NCBI RefSeq assembly: GCF_017874615.1 | Contig: NZ_JAGIKV010000028.1 | Coordinates: 1-64,000 of the forward strand | Length of the DNA stretch: 64,000 nt | Origin: Paenibacillus xylanexedens | Lineage (GTDB): Bacteria; Bacillota; Bacilli; Paenibacillales; Paenibacillaceae | Reading direction: 5' to 3' | Part shown: positions 15,538 through 24,902 of the stretch, in pieces | Layout of the letters: each line of letters opens with the position of its first letter | Position numbering within the stretch: position 1 is the first letter of the stretch | Program-made: the position numbers and the translations under genes | Notes under the pieces: generated by a model | Databases searched by the model: none | Seen by the model: only the letters and a program-made list of their open reading frames with translations | Told to the model about the DNA's origin: nothing

Positions 15538-16523
15538 TGCCTCCGTCCCCTTCCCTGTGATGCCATCTGTACAGGTACCGGGACCGATGACAATGCTTCT
15601 TCAATGACTTGTACTTGCCCCCAAACCTCCGCTCTGTTCTGGGCCTTCAATTGAATACGGTGGGAAAGGACAGGCACAGCTACCTCTTTCACATCATCCG
15701 GAATGACATAACTGCGCCCTTGAAGATAGGCAAATGACTGCGCCGCAGCCATCCAGGCCAGTGTTCCACGCGGACTGATGCCCAATCTGACCGCCGGAAG
15801 GCTACGAGAAGCTACTGCAACGGCCACCAGATACTGTTTGACGACCGGATCAACATGTACCTGTTTGACTTCACGCTGCATGGCTACGACCTCTTCAGCA
15901 AGCAGGACAGGGCGAAGTTCATCAAGCGCTTCTCTACCTTGCATGCGGGTTAACAATTCCAATTCCTGTTCCGGATCGGGATACCCCAGTCCAATTCTCA
16001 TGATAAATCGATCCAGCTGTGCTTCAGGTAGACGGTACGTACCCTCGAACTGTAACGGATTCTGTGTCGCCAGCAGAAAGAACGGGCGTGGCAAGGCATA
16101 GGTTGTGCCATCAACCGTAATACGTCGTTCCTCCATTGCCTCCAGCAGGGCAGACTGAGTGCGTGGTGAAGCGCGATTTATTTCATCAGCCAAGACAACG
16201 TTGGACATGACGGGTCCGGGCCGAAACTTGAATTCAGCTGAAAGTGGATGATAGATTGAAGTCCCTGTAACATCTGCCGGCATGACATCGGACGTGAATT
16301 GAATCCGGCCCATAGAGCAGTCCAGTGCAGAAGCAACGGCACGAACCAGCATCGTTTTCCCGGTACCCGGCACATCTTCCAGAAGTACATGACCTCCACT
16401 GAGCATTGCAGTGAGGACATAACGAATCTCTGTTTTTTTGCCAACAATCACACTCTCAACACGCTTCATGACCCTGTTTAACAATTCAACAGCATGTTCA
16501 TGTTCCATTCGGATATAAGACAT
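15534..16523 (-). CDS. MoxR-family AAA+ ATPase
   Basis: 329 residues from the ATG at 16521-16523 (MSYIRMEHEH), preceded by GAAGGAG 10 nt upstream; an earlier in-frame ATG at 16553 has no good site. Walker A is LEDVPGTGKTM, Walker B is VVLADEINRASP (sensor region follows as LLATQNP), and the arginine-finger helix is in the lid domain. MoxR ATPases remodel or insert cofactors into partner proteins, here presumably the DUF58 and transglutaminase products. It is the first gene of the operon, with no strong promoter motif identified. Confidence 0.93.
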   Translation of the reverse strand: MSYIRMEHEHAVELLNRVMKRVESVIVGKKTEIRYVLTAMLSGGHVLLEDVPGTGKTMLVRAVASALDCSMGRIQFTSDVMPADVTGTSIYHPLSAEFKFRPGPVMSNVVLADEINRASPRTQSALLEAMEERRITVDGTTYALPRPFFLLATQNPLQFEGTYRLPEAQLDRFIMRIGLGYPDPEQELELLTRMQGREALDELRPVLLAEEVVAMQREVKQVHVDPVVKQYLVAVAVASRSLPAVRLGISPRGTLAWMAAAQSFAYLQGRSYVIPDDVKEVAVPVLSHRIQLKAQNRAEVWGQVQVIEEALSSVPVPVQMASQGRGRRQ

Positions 16524-16626
16524 TTCTCCTGATCTCCTTCCGTTCATCAGCATTCCTGAACCATAGTAATCTATGATTCAGTGTTGCCCGGAAGTAGAGA
16601 GAATAGTCCTGCAAGAATGACTTTCT

Positions 16627-17928
16627 TCAGATCATTTTATACTTAAATATGCTATTCATTGCCGAAATGGATCTGGAATTGCCCGCCTTTACCGCCCACT
16701 CCGCTTCATTACTGGTTAAGGAATTCACCCGTAATCCCATCTGCTCCAGTAACTCACGTAACGGAACCCAGATGGTTCCACCCTGACTCTGTACTACTCC
16801 CGTTTCAATTGCCCCTGTTGTTGTCAGTGTTCCGCTCACACTGTCTGCATGAATCGTTCTTTCCTTCCATACTGCTATGGCTGTCCTTGTTTCAGAGTCC
16901 CAGCGAGTGCTGCCCCCGAATTTTTTCATGAACGTACGTAAAGGCACCATGATTCGCTGACCCTCCATGCGGAACTCGCCCGGTTGCAAGGTAGCCGCAG
17001 CCAATCCCACCTCTACCTTCAGCTTCTTGCTTGCAAGCCATAACGTCGCGTTCGCTTCTACATGCTCTGCGATCCAGGCCTTTCCCGGCGCCTTGCGGGC
17101 CTTATACTTACCATCTGGATGTACACGGAATTGAACTGGTTGATCCGTACTCTTTATGGTGTCAAAACGATATCCATGATCCCGATAATATTTGATAATA
17201 CCCGGAAGTGCTTTTACCGTTTCAGCATGTGCACCACCGTCATGCATCAGTACAATGACCGAACGTGCTCCCGCAGGTACTTTGGTCGAATTGCTGAGGA
17301 TCTCTTTGGCCGGAACACCTTTACGCTTGGAATCCCCACTATCGACGTTCCAGTCCATGACGGTGTATCCACCCAATTGCAGCAAATCAAAATAACTCTG
17401 GTCAAAATGCCCGTAGGTACCTCCTGGTGCTCGCACCAAATTCGGACGGAAACCGGTTATACGTTCCAGCACTTCCTCTGTCTGCTTGATCTGTTTCCAG
17501 AACACTTTAAAATCACTGTACAACTGTTTGTATTGATGATTAAACGTATGATTGCCCAAAGCATGTCCATCCTCCACAAGCCCCCGGATTAACTCCGGAT
17601 AACGCTCTGCCTGCTCACCCAGCACAAAAAATGTGGCCAAAACCTTCTCCTTGCGCAAAATATCCAATACTTCACGGGTATGGTTCCCCGGTCCGTCGTC
17701 AAAACTCAGATAGACTACCTTGTCTTGAGTATTCTTATCTTCCGAGATCGGATCACCTGAGCCGGAAGCAGAAGATGCATAAGCCGTGCCTGCATATACA
17801 GCAAATGCACATAACAATATCGCAATCCGCACGAGAATGACAGACCATTGTCCAGCTAAAAACGTATGTATGGATGTTGCAGAGTTTCCCCCTATCTCCT
17901 TGATTCTGAATTCCGGTCTCTGTACCAT
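16627..17928 (-). CDS. Secreted polysaccharide deacetylase (NodB) with copper-amine-oxidase-N-like domain
   Basis: 433 residues. A long N-terminus with one hydrophobic segment (about 29-49) should act as signal or membrane anchor. The NodB domain spans about 70-260: SFDDGPG (Asp77, Asp78), metal-binding GNHTFNH (His127, His131), RAPGGTYG and later VLMHDGG. It should remove acetyl groups from N-acetylglucosamine in peptidoglycan or related glycan outside the cell. Residues about 310-430 match the copper amine oxidase N-terminal-like domain (MVPLRTFMKKFGG, WVPLRELLEQMG), frequent in Paenibacillus surface proteins and probably a wall-binding module. Monocistronic. Confidence 0.9.
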   Translation of the reverse strand: MVQRPEFRIKEIGGNSATSIHTFLAGQWSVILVRIAILLCAFAVYAGTAYASSASGSGDPISEDKNTQDKVVYLSFDDGPGNHTREVLDILRKEKVLATFFVLGEQAERYPELIRGLVEDGHALGNHTFNHQYKQLYSDFKVFWKQIKQTEEVLERITGFRPNLVRAPGGTYGHFDQSYFDLLQLGGYTVMDWNVDSGDSKRKGVPAKEILSNSTKVPAGARSVIVLMHDGGAHAETVKALPGIIKYYRDHGYRFDTIKSTDQPVQFRVHPDGKYKARKAPGKAWIAEHVEANATLWLASKKLKVEVGLAAATLQPGEFRMEGQRIMVPLRTFMKKFGGSTRWDSETRTAIAVWKERTIHADSVSGTLTTTGAIETGVVQSQGGTIWVPLRELLEQMGLRVNSLTSNEAEWAVKAGNSRSISAMNSIFKYKMI

Positions 17929-18168
17929 TTACGAATCGACCTCCACCGTCTCTAGTAATTTGCTGATAGACTTCAGCAGATTTGTTAGAATTATATGGAG
18001 GCTTCCTTGAAAAAAGACGTGATTTTGTTTAATATTTTTTCACAATTTGCTATGTAGCCTGATTGATTCTTCGCTTCAGATTAGGTAGCATAATGAACAG
18101 GCAGAACACATTAAAACACCTTGGAGAGTATTCATGCTCCCACCCCGTATTCAGGAGAGTGAAATCTA

Positions 18169-18816
18169 TTGGAATTGCTTGAGAAGATCCAACATCTGTT
18201 TGGGTCCTACGGATACAGCGTTTTGTTTTTTGGCTTGTTGCTTGAATTCATCGCACTTCCCTTTCCTGGTGAAACAACGATGGCTTACGCAGGGTTTCTC
18301 TCCTACAAGGGGCATCTCGACTTTGGAATCCTCACCATACTGGCTTTTCTAGGGACAACGATTGGCATGACCATCACTTATTTTATTGGAGCCAAAGCAG
18401 GTCTGCCCTTTATAACACGATACGGAAAATGGTTTCTGCTGAAGCAGGACAAGCTCGATAAAACGCAAAAGTGGTTCGCCAAGTATGGTAATGCCTTAAT
18501 CTTCATCGGTTATTTCATTCCGGGTGTAAGGCATTTCACTGGATATTTCGCAGGCATAGCCGCTGTTCCCTTTCGCAAATTCGCTCTCTACGCCTATTCA
18601 GGCGCACTGTTCTGGGTTGTACTGTTTCTGGGCATTGGCAAAATATTTGGCCCTCAGTGGAACGCCGTATTCCATCTGGCTCATCAATATGCAGCATATA
18701 TCGTGGGAGGAATCGGCCTATTGCTCATCGTAGCCGTGCTCTATCGTTACCGCAAAGCATGGACAGCAAGATCCACCGTCTCCAAGCCAGCCCCTGTTCG
18801 ACAAAGACAAAAGTAA
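18169..18816 (+). CDS. DedA-family membrane protein
   Basis: 215 residues with a TTG start (18169-18171) about 9 nt after AGGAGAG; no ATG is better placed. It contains the DedA hallmark segment PFPGETTMAYAGFLSYKG, then GMTITYFIGAKAG and FIPGVRHFTGYFAG, with several membrane helices and a positively charged tail. DedA proteins are implicated in recycling undecaprenyl phosphate or other lipid carriers and in envelope homeostasis. It is divergent from the deacetylase and stands alone before the terminator at 18850. Confidence 0.9.
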   Translation: MELLEKIQHLFGSYGYSVLFFGLLLEFIALPFPGETTMAYAGFLSYKGHLDFGILTILAFLGTTIGMTITYFIGAKAGLPFITRYGKWFLLKQDKLDKTQKWFAKYGNALIFIGYFIPGVRHFTGYFAGIAAVPFRKFALYAYSGALFWVVLFLGIGKIFGPQWNAVFHLAHQYAAYIVGGIGLLLIVAVLYRYRKAWTARSTVSKPAPVRQRQK

Positions 18817-18849
18817 ATTCGGACAAAAGTCCATCTATAATAAGCAGAC

Positions 18850-18883
18850 AAGGAGTTGCGAATAATCGCGGCTCCTTTTTTTT
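18850..18883 (+). terminator. Terminator of the DedA gene
   Basis: AAGGAGTTGCGA and TCGCGGCTCCTT pair (two G-U pairs) around AATA, followed by a T run. It lies 33 nt after the DedA stop and before the germination operon. Confidence 0.85.
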
Positions 18884-18907
18884 GTGATAATCCGAATTCA
18901 TCCAGGT

Positions 18908-18914
18908 CATACTA
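18908..18914 (+). promoter_or_regulatory. Candidate sigma-G -10 element of the first ger operon
   Basis: CATACTA fits the forespore sigma-G -10 consensus CATnnTA and is 36 bp before the ATG of the GerA gene. The matching -35 (TGATA, 18 bp upstream) is poor. Germinant receptor operons are normally sigma-G dependent, which is the main support. Confidence 0.35.
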
Positions 18915-18949
18915 ACTTGAAAATATAGGGTGTATAGGGAGGTGAAGGT

Positions 18950-20464
18950 ATGAGTGAATCGTCGTTGGAACGCCAAGATCAGAGGCAAATCTCTCCGGAT
19001 CTAAGCGAAAATATGGATTACTGCAAGCAAGTGATGGGGAACAGCAACGACTTGATGATGCGCCCTCTCCAGTGTTTACATAAATGGCCTGCAGTTATGT
19101 TGTACATCGATGGATTAGTGGATGTGCAGATTCTGAATCATTCCATCCTGGAATCCCTGTTAAAGACACATGAACTTCCGGAATTCTCTGCAGATGATGA
19201 GCATCTGAGCTACCTCCAGAATGACATTCTGGCTGCGAGCAATGTAACATTTGTGGATGACATGGAAGATGTGCTTAATGCTCTCCTGTCCGGTTCGGCC
19301 ATCCTGCTACTCGAAGGCTGTGCACGAGGATTGAAAATTGCCGCAGCTGGGTGGGAGGACCGTGCTGTTGGTGAACCCATCTCACAGACCGTTGTTCGGG
19401 GTCCTATGGAGGGATTTAACGAAAACTTGCGTACAAATACATCCTTGATTCGCAAACGGATTCGTGACCCTCATCTCTGGATCGAAGAAAAGGAGATTGG
19501 TCGTATCACCAAAACAAGAGTTGCGGTCTTATATCTGGAGCATACTGTTGATCCGGAAGTGGTAGAGGAACTAAGGCGCAGGCTCGATGAGATCGATATT
19601 GACGGGATTCTGGAGAGCGGGTACATCGAGGAACTTGTACAAGACGAAACTAGAACGTTATTCCCCACGGTTTACAATAGTGAACGTCCAGATACGGTTT
19701 GTGCTGCTTTGCTTGAGGGCAGAGTGGCCATCATCGTGGACGGCACGCCTTTTGTGCTGCTGGTTCCAGCCTTGTTCGTGCATTTCTTCCAATCGCCGGA
19801 GGATTACTATCAACGGGCCGATATCAGCACATTGATTCGTTTGATTCGTTATCTGTCCTTTTTTATCGCTTTACTAGCTCCATCCTTCTATATTGCCATT
19901 ACCACCTTTCACCAGGAAATGTTGCCCACCAACATGCTCATTAGTCTGGCAGCTCAACGTGAAGGCGTTCCTTTTCCCGCATTCATTGAAGCCATACTGA
20001 TGGAACTGACCTATGAAATTTTGCGAGAAGCAGGTATACGTATTCCGAAAACGGTCGGTCAGGCCGTTTCCATTGTCGGAACACTGGTCATTGGCCAAGC
20101 AGCCGTAGATGCAGGAGTTGTCTCCGCTGCAATGGTTATTATCGTATCCATAACGGCCATATCCAGTTATGTCATTCCAGAGAATGGACTGTCCATCTCT
20201 GTCCGAATTCTGCGATTTGTATTGATGATACTCGCGGCAGCTTTTGGTTTCTACGGTATTCTAATTGTTTTGCTCATCACGGTTACACACCTGTGCAGCT
20301 TGCGTTCTTTTGGCGTACCGTATATGTCTCCCTTTGCACCTCTGATTCAGAAAGATCTGAAAGATACGCTGTTTCGTGTACCCTGGTCCCGTATGAAAAC
20401 CCGTCCACTCTCTACGGGTACACCTAACAAAACCAGACAAGGCAGCAAAAAAATGAAGCGTTAA
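18950..20464 (+). CDS. Spore germination receptor A subunit (GerA family)
   Basis: 504 residues, normal for GerAA/GerKA-type subunits. The large N-terminal cytoplasmic domain has the family motifs DGLVDVQILNHSILE, EGCARGLKI, RGPMEGFNENLRTN and NTSLIRKRIRDP. The C-terminal half holds about five membrane helices, including the AAQREGVPFPAFIEA and IPKTVGQAVSIVGTLVIG segments. It is one of three receptor subunits in the spore inner membrane that sense germinants and trigger ion release. The ribosome binding site GGGAGGTGAAGGT precedes the ATG. First gene of an operon A-C-small-B-B. Confidence 0.95.
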   Translation: MSESSLERQDQRQISPDLSENMDYCKQVMGNSNDLMMRPLQCLHKWPAVMLYIDGLVDVQILNHSILESLLKTHELPEFSADDEHLSYLQNDILAASNVTFVDDMEDVLNALLSGSAILLLEGCARGLKIAAAGWEDRAVGEPISQTVVRGPMEGFNENLRTNTSLIRKRIRDPHLWIEEKEIGRITKTRVAVLYLEHTVDPEVVEELRRRLDEIDIDGILESGYIEELVQDETRTLFPTVYNSERPDTVCAALLEGRVAIIVDGTPFVLLVPALFVHFFQSPEDYYQRADISTLIRLIRYLSFFIALLAPSFYIAITTFHQEMLPTNMLISLAAQREGVPFPAFIEAILMELTYEILREAGIRIPKTVGQAVSIVGTLVIGQAAVDAGVVSAAMVIIVSITAISSYVIPENGLSISVRILRFVLMILAAAFGFYGILIVLLITVTHLCSLRSFGVPYMSPFAPLIQKDLKDTLFRVPWSRMKTRPLSTGTPNKTRQGSKKMKR

Positions 20465-20484
20465 TTCGGTAAGGAGAACAACGT

Positions 20485-21687
20485 ATGAACAAGAGCTTCC
20501 GATTAATTGTATGCATTGCATTCCTGCTCCCTCTCCTTACCGGATGCTGGGATCGCCAGGAACTGAATGAACTTGGCATTATGCTGGGTCTTGGTGTAGA
20601 CAAGGATGGCGATTTGATTAAAGTGAGTGCTCAGGTCGTTGTCCCGAATGAAGTATCCTCCAAGTCAGGGGGAGGCAATGGCACTCCTGTCACGCTGTAC
20701 GAAGCGTCCGCGCCAACGCTGTTTGAAGCGATTCAGAAGCTGACCGAGACAAGTCCACGCCGTATATTTATGGCGCATATCCGTGTGTTGGTATTCGGCG
20801 AAGAATATGCACGCAAAGAGGGCATCTACGATGTCATGGAAGCGTTAATGAGGGAACCTACTGCTAGACCCGATTATTACGTCATGGTTGCACGAAATAC
20901 TACAGCTTCCAAAGTACTGGACGTACTTACTCCATTGGAAAACATTCCTGCGGAGAAGTTATTTAATTCTTTGGATGTGTCTGCCAAGACCTGGTCTCCC
21001 ACAACAACCGTAACCGGAGACCAATTAATTGAATATATGCTGACGCCTGGAATACAGCCTGTAATCACTGGTGTAGAGGTTGTTGGCAATTTAGCGAGAA
21101 GCGGAAGCAAAGATAATATTGGGACAATCAAGTCTCCTGCTCGACTGAATTCTACGGGATTAAGCATCTTCAAAAAGGACAAACTGGTTGGCTGGTTAAC
21201 CGAAGATGAATCGAAAGGATACAACTATATCCGCGACAATGTGGTGTCTACCGTCAGTCACATGCCTTGCCGAAAGGGAGGAAATGTGACGTTCAAAGCT
21301 CTCCGCACCAAGACCCAACGAAAAGCAAAGGTCATTAACGACCAGCCTGTGATCCACATTAAACTCAAAAATGTGTCTTCCATTGGTGCAGTAGAGTGCG
21401 GAATCAGAATTGGTTCAATGAAAACGCTCAAAGAGTTGGAAAAGGACAGTGAGGAGCGACTGATAGACCTGATGGAAAAATCCGTGAATTCAGTGCGGCG
21501 AAAGTTCCATATTGACATTTTTGGATTCGGTCAGGAAGTGTATCATGCCGATCCTAAATTTTTCAAAAAGATTGAGAAGGATTGGGATCAATATTTTGAA
21601 AATCTGGATGTTAAGTATGAAGCCAATGTACAGATCAAACGTGTAGGTACACTGGATGATTCATTCAAGGAGGATTTGAAGGAGTGA
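20485..21687 (+). CDS. Spore germination receptor C subunit, lipoprotein (Ger(x)C family)
   Basis: 400 residues. The signal peptide ends in the lipobox LLTGC followed by WDRQELNELGI, the standard start of GerC proteins; the Cys near residue 20 should carry the lipid. Family motifs follow: LGVDKDGD, RRIFMAHIRVLVFGEEYAR and the C-terminal GFGQEVYHADPKFFKKI. It is displayed on the outer face of the spore inner membrane and works with the A and B subunits. It lies 20 bp after the A gene and 6 bp before the small gene. Confidence 0.95.
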   Translation: MNKSFRLIVCIAFLLPLLTGCWDRQELNELGIMLGLGVDKDGDLIKVSAQVVVPNEVSSKSGGGNGTPVTLYEASAPTLFEAIQKLTETSPRRIFMAHIRVLVFGEEYARKEGIYDVMEALMREPTARPDYYVMVARNTTASKVLDVLTPLENIPAEKLFNSLDVSAKTWSPTTTVTGDQLIEYMLTPGIQPVITGVEVVGNLARSGSKDNIGTIKSPARLNSTGLSIFKKDKLVGWLTEDESKGYNYIRDNVVSTVSHMPCRKGGNVTFKALRTKTQRKAKVINDQPVIHIKLKNVSSIGAVECGIRIGSMKTLKELEKDSEERLIDLMEKSVNSVRRKFHIDIFGFGQEVYHADPKFFKKIEKDWDQYFENLDVKYEANVQIKRVGTLDDSFKEDLKE

Positions 21688-21693
21688 GACCGG

Positions 21694-21930
21694 ATGTTGA
21701 TTACAATTACTGTCATTGTCATAGGGGGCCTCGTAGGCTTGGTTGATCTTCCAGGTCTCATCCGCCGCAAGGAATGGAGGGAAACAGCTGTGTACAGCGG
21801 AATGCTCGTCATAGCCACAGGGTTCAGTGTGATTGCAGCCAACCTGTGGGATTTCCCCAGTCCACTCTATATCATCATGTGGATCTATGAACCTGTTAAT
21901 CAATTCTTGGCACATCTGACGGGAACCTAG
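21694..21930 (+). CDS. Small membrane protein of the ger operon
   Basis: 78 residues with two hydrophobic segments (about 2-20 and 35-52) and a Trp/Pro-rich end. It sits between the C gene (6 bp) and the first B gene (18 bp), in the same direction. Short membrane proteins of this kind accompany some germinant receptor operons and are sometimes called D subunits; those modulate receptor function. I can see no sequence motif that proves this. The start follows a GGAG about 9 nt away. Confidence 0.75.
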   Translation: MLITITVIVIGGLVGLVDLPGLIRRKEWRETAVYSGMLVIATGFSVIAANLWDFPSPLYIIMWIYEPVNQFLAHLTGT

Positions 21931-21948
21931 AAAAAGGAGAGGACCATT

Positions 21949-23070
21949 ATGCTTGAACAGGGGCGCCTTGGAACAAGACAATTGACCACGCTCACTTTTA
22001 TGATGGTGGTCGGGGATATGATGCTGATCTACCCCTCAGTCATCACGTCCTATGCCAAACAAGACTCCTGGATTTGTGCTTTTATAGGCGTTCCTCTGGG
22101 GATGGCACTGATGGCCATGATTCTGAAGCTATGTAGTATGCACCCAGAAAAAAATCTGGTGCAGATGGCACGAAGCATTCTAGGGTTCTGGCCAGGTACT
22201 TTCTTTTCCTGCTTCTACCTGTTCTTTTTCATTATTGGTGCTTCCACGCATACGAGAGAAGTCGGCGATTTCATGACCACACAAATCTTTCAGTACACCC
22301 CGATTCGCATCATTATTCTGATGTTCGTCATTGTAATCGGCTGGGGAGTGTGGCATGGATTGGAGACGATGGGACGAAGTAGTGAACTACTGATGCCTGT
22401 TGTTATTGTGTTTATTGTCGTTCTTGCAGTCTGTCTGCTTCCTCAGGTGGATACCAGCAATTTGAAACCAGTAAGTGATACAGGCGTCGTCTCTATCTCG
22501 CAGGGCATTCTGGTAAGCATTATATATCCCATCGGTGAGGTCGTCCCCATCATGATGATTCTGCCCTATGCCGCCAAGCAGGCTCATCAAACACGGGATA
22601 TGCTTATTGCAGCAGGCTTAGGCAGTTTGATATTGGCAACGCTTGTTACCATATCGCTGCTGGTTCTGGGTGCCTTTCTTACGCAACATAACATATATGC
22701 ATCTTTTGTTTTGTCCCAGAAAATCAGTATTGGGAGCTTTTTTGAACGTATAGAAGCGATTATGGCTTCTTCCTGGATGATCTCTACGTACTTCAAAGCG
22801 ATGATATACTTATACGCCTTTATTGTTGGTTGTGCGGAACTGTTCAAGCTTAAGCAGTATCGAATGCTTGTACTCCCTGCGTCCATACTCGTGTTCGGAT
22901 TAGCCAATCTGGTCTCACCCAGCATAACCTTTATTGTGATCACCGTTGTTCCATACTGGGTAGATTGGGATACCACATTGGGGATCATTCTGCCCGGCTG
23001 TCTTCTGCTGATACAATGGCTCAAGTCTTACAGAAAATCATCGGTTACTCCAAACAATTCACAGCAATGA
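21949..23070 (+). CDS. Spore germination receptor B subunit (GerB family), copy 1
   Basis: 373 residues, about ten membrane helices, of the GerB/APC-transporter superfamily. Characteristic parts: TTLTFMMVVGDMMLIYPSV at the start, HTREVGDFMTTQIFQYTPI near residues 98-116, and MVVGD-type glycine motifs. B subunits form the membrane part of the receptor and bind germinants. The protein is very similar to the next gene throughout, so the two arose by tandem duplication. Confidence 0.95.
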   Translation: MLEQGRLGTRQLTTLTFMMVVGDMMLIYPSVITSYAKQDSWICAFIGVPLGMALMAMILKLCSMHPEKNLVQMARSILGFWPGTFFSCFYLFFFIIGASTHTREVGDFMTTQIFQYTPIRIIILMFVIVIGWGVWHGLETMGRSSELLMPVVIVFIVVLAVCLLPQVDTSNLKPVSDTGVVSISQGILVSIIYPIGEVVPIMMILPYAAKQAHQTRDMLIAAGLGSLILATLVTISLLVLGAFLTQHNIYASFVLSQKISIGSFFERIEAIMASSWMISTYFKAMIYLYAFIVGCAELFKLKQYRMLVLPASILVFGLANLVSPSITFIVITVVPYWVDWDTTLGIILPGCLLLIQWLKSYRKSSVTPNNSQQ

Positions 23071-23173
23071 GTACTTTTTTTGGGGAAGGAGCCTGGTATG
23101 GATGGAAAATGGAAAAATGGAATTCATCCATGAAGTTCATCCATGCTGAATACAGAGAAGGAGCACTGTGTCT

Positions 23174-24301
23174 ATGTTAATTAAGGAGAAAATCACCATT
23201 AGGCAATTTGCAGTCCTTACCTTTCTCGTCATGGTTGGGGACATGATTCTACTCTATCCCTCCGTGGTTACTGCTTCGGGTCAACAGGATGCATGGATCT
23301 GTTCTCTTATCGGTCAGCCGATCGGCTTACTCATCATATGGGTTCTATACAAACTTCATCAGACACATCCTGATCTTTCCCTTATTGAAATCTGCCAAAA
23401 AATACTTGGCCGGTGGGCGGGGTCTGTTTTGTCGGCTGCATATCTATTTTATTTCGCCATAGGCGCTGCCATATGTATCCGTGAAGTCGGTGACTTTATG
23501 ACCACACAGATCTACCTTCAGACCCCCATTCGAGTCATTCTGATTATCCTTATGTGCGCTCTAGTCTGGGGGCTTATGCATGGCTTTCATACGATAGGAA
23601 GTAGCAGTGAACTGCTGACTCCAATCGTTGTTGCCTTTATGATTCTGTTATTTCTGGGATTGATGCCCAAAGTAAACAGTTCACATCTGCAGCCTTATTT
23701 GAACACCCCTTGGCTCCATCTGATTCATTCCATCATTCGGGGAGCTTTTACTTCCTTTGGTGAACTCATCGTGATCACCATGGTTCTTCCATATGTAATG
23801 TCCGGGCCTCATATCAAACGTGATATGTTACTCGCTACCTTATGTGGAGGATTGCTGCTAACCACACTGTTGCTCATTTCGCTCATGATTTTTGGACCCT
23901 TTCTGACCCAGCATGACATCTACATCTCCTATACCCTGTCCCAGAAAATTAATATCGGCAACTTTTTCGAGCGAATTGAGGCCTTTATGGCGACTGCTTG
24001 GTTAATTGCTACCTATTTCAAAAGCCTGCTGTACATGTTCTCCTTTGTCGTTGGAACAGCTCAGCTATTTCGATTAAAGACATACAAGCCTCTCATCCTG
24101 CCATCAGCGATGTTATTATTCGCGTTAGCTGTACTGATTTCTCCCAATGTCATTTTCTACACCAATACGATCATGCCCGCTTGGGTGGATTGGGATATCA
24201 CGGTAAGCTTTATTATTCCGCTATTCCTTCTGCTCGTGCATCGGCTTCGTTCTGGCAAGAACAAGAACAATTCAACCAATAATAAACGATTGCCCACCTA
24301 A
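23174..24301 (+). CDS. Spore germination receptor B subunit (GerB family), copy 2
   Basis: 375 residues from the ATG at 23174, 10 nt after AAGGAG and aligned with the start of copy 1; a GTG at 23168 is too close to the site. It repeats the pattern of copy 1: VLTFLVMVGDMILLYPSV, REVGDFMTTQIYLQTPIR, FFERIEAFMATAWLI. Two B subunits downstream of a single A and C set suggest alternative receptors with different germinant specificity. About 100 bp separate the two B genes. Last gene of the operon. Confidence 0.93.
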   Translation: MLIKEKITIRQFAVLTFLVMVGDMILLYPSVVTASGQQDAWICSLIGQPIGLLIIWVLYKLHQTHPDLSLIEICQKILGRWAGSVLSAAYLFYFAIGAAICIREVGDFMTTQIYLQTPIRVILIILMCALVWGLMHGFHTIGSSSELLTPIVVAFMILLFLGLMPKVNSSHLQPYLNTPWLHLIHSIIRGAFTSFGELIVITMVLPYVMSGPHIKRDMLLATLCGGLLLTTLLLISLMIFGPFLTQHDIYISYTLSQKINIGNFFERIEAFMATAWLIATYFKSLLYMFSFVVGTAQLFRLKTYKPLILPSAMLLFALAVLISPNVIFYTNTIMPAWVDWDITVSFIIPLFLLLVHRLRSGKNKNNSTNNKRLPT

Positions 24302-24342
24302 AAAGGCTGTGTTCACGGTAAATTCCGCGAAGCACAGCCTTT
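24302..24342. terminator. Terminator between the converging ger operon and bcp
   Basis: AAAGGCTGTG and CACAGCCTTT form a perfect 10-bp stem with inner pairs. On the minus strand it is followed by TTTTT, so it suits bcp best. For the ger operon it is a stem without a good T run. Confidence 0.75.
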
Positions 24343-24392
24343 AATGATGAATCGGTTAAGATGTATTGTTTCACTCATGTCTAAATCATTAA

Positions 24393-24857
24393 TTACAACG
24401 TCTTCAAAGCCTCAAGCGCAGCCTCGATATGTCCTTTGACCCGAACTTTGGACCAGTCCTTGATCAATTTCCCCTCTTCATCAATCAGAAAAGTGGAGCG
24501 AACCATACCCATGTACTCTTTGCCATACATTTTCTTCAGCTGCCATACACCATATTGCTCGGCTACAACGTGCTCTTCATCCGACAACAAGGTAAACGGC
24601 AGTCCATATTTGGCAATAAACTTGTCATGTTGTTTCATCGGATCGGTGCTGATTCCGAGAATGACCGTGTTCAGCCCTTCAAATTCAGCATGCCGATCCC
24701 GAAAATCACAAGCCTGTTGCGTACAGGACGAAGTCATATCCTTAGGGTAAAAATAAAGCAGTACCCGCTGTCCGCGGTAATCCGAAAGCTTTACCGATTC
24801 TCCTGTACTGGACGGAAGCTCAAAATCCGGTGCCAATTCGCCTACATTTAACGTCAT
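24393..24857 (-). CDS. bcp: Thiol peroxidase, Bcp/PrxQ type peroxiredoxin
   Basis: 154 residues, the normal size. It reduces hydrogen peroxide and organic hydroperoxides with thioredoxin as donor. The active site reads DMTSSCTQQACDFRD, with peroxidatic Cys45 and resolving Cys50 five residues later, the arrangement of atypical two-Cys Bcp proteins. Other family parts are GELAPDFELP at the N-terminus, VLLYFYPKD and MVRSTFLIDEEG. Single gene with its own terminator; the ribosome binding site is GGGAGG. Confidence 0.96.
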   Translation of the reverse strand: MTLNVGELAPDFELPSSTGESVKLSDYRGQRVLLYFYPKDMTSSCTQQACDFRDRHAEFEGLNTVILGISTDPMKQHDKFIAKYGLPFTLLSDEEHVVAEQYGVWQLKKMYGKEYMGMVRSTFLIDEEGKLIKDWSKVRVKGHIEAALEALKTL

Positions 24858-24902
24858 GTCAGTTCCTCCCTAATCTCCCCCATGAAATGCTATAGGGCGT
24901 TA

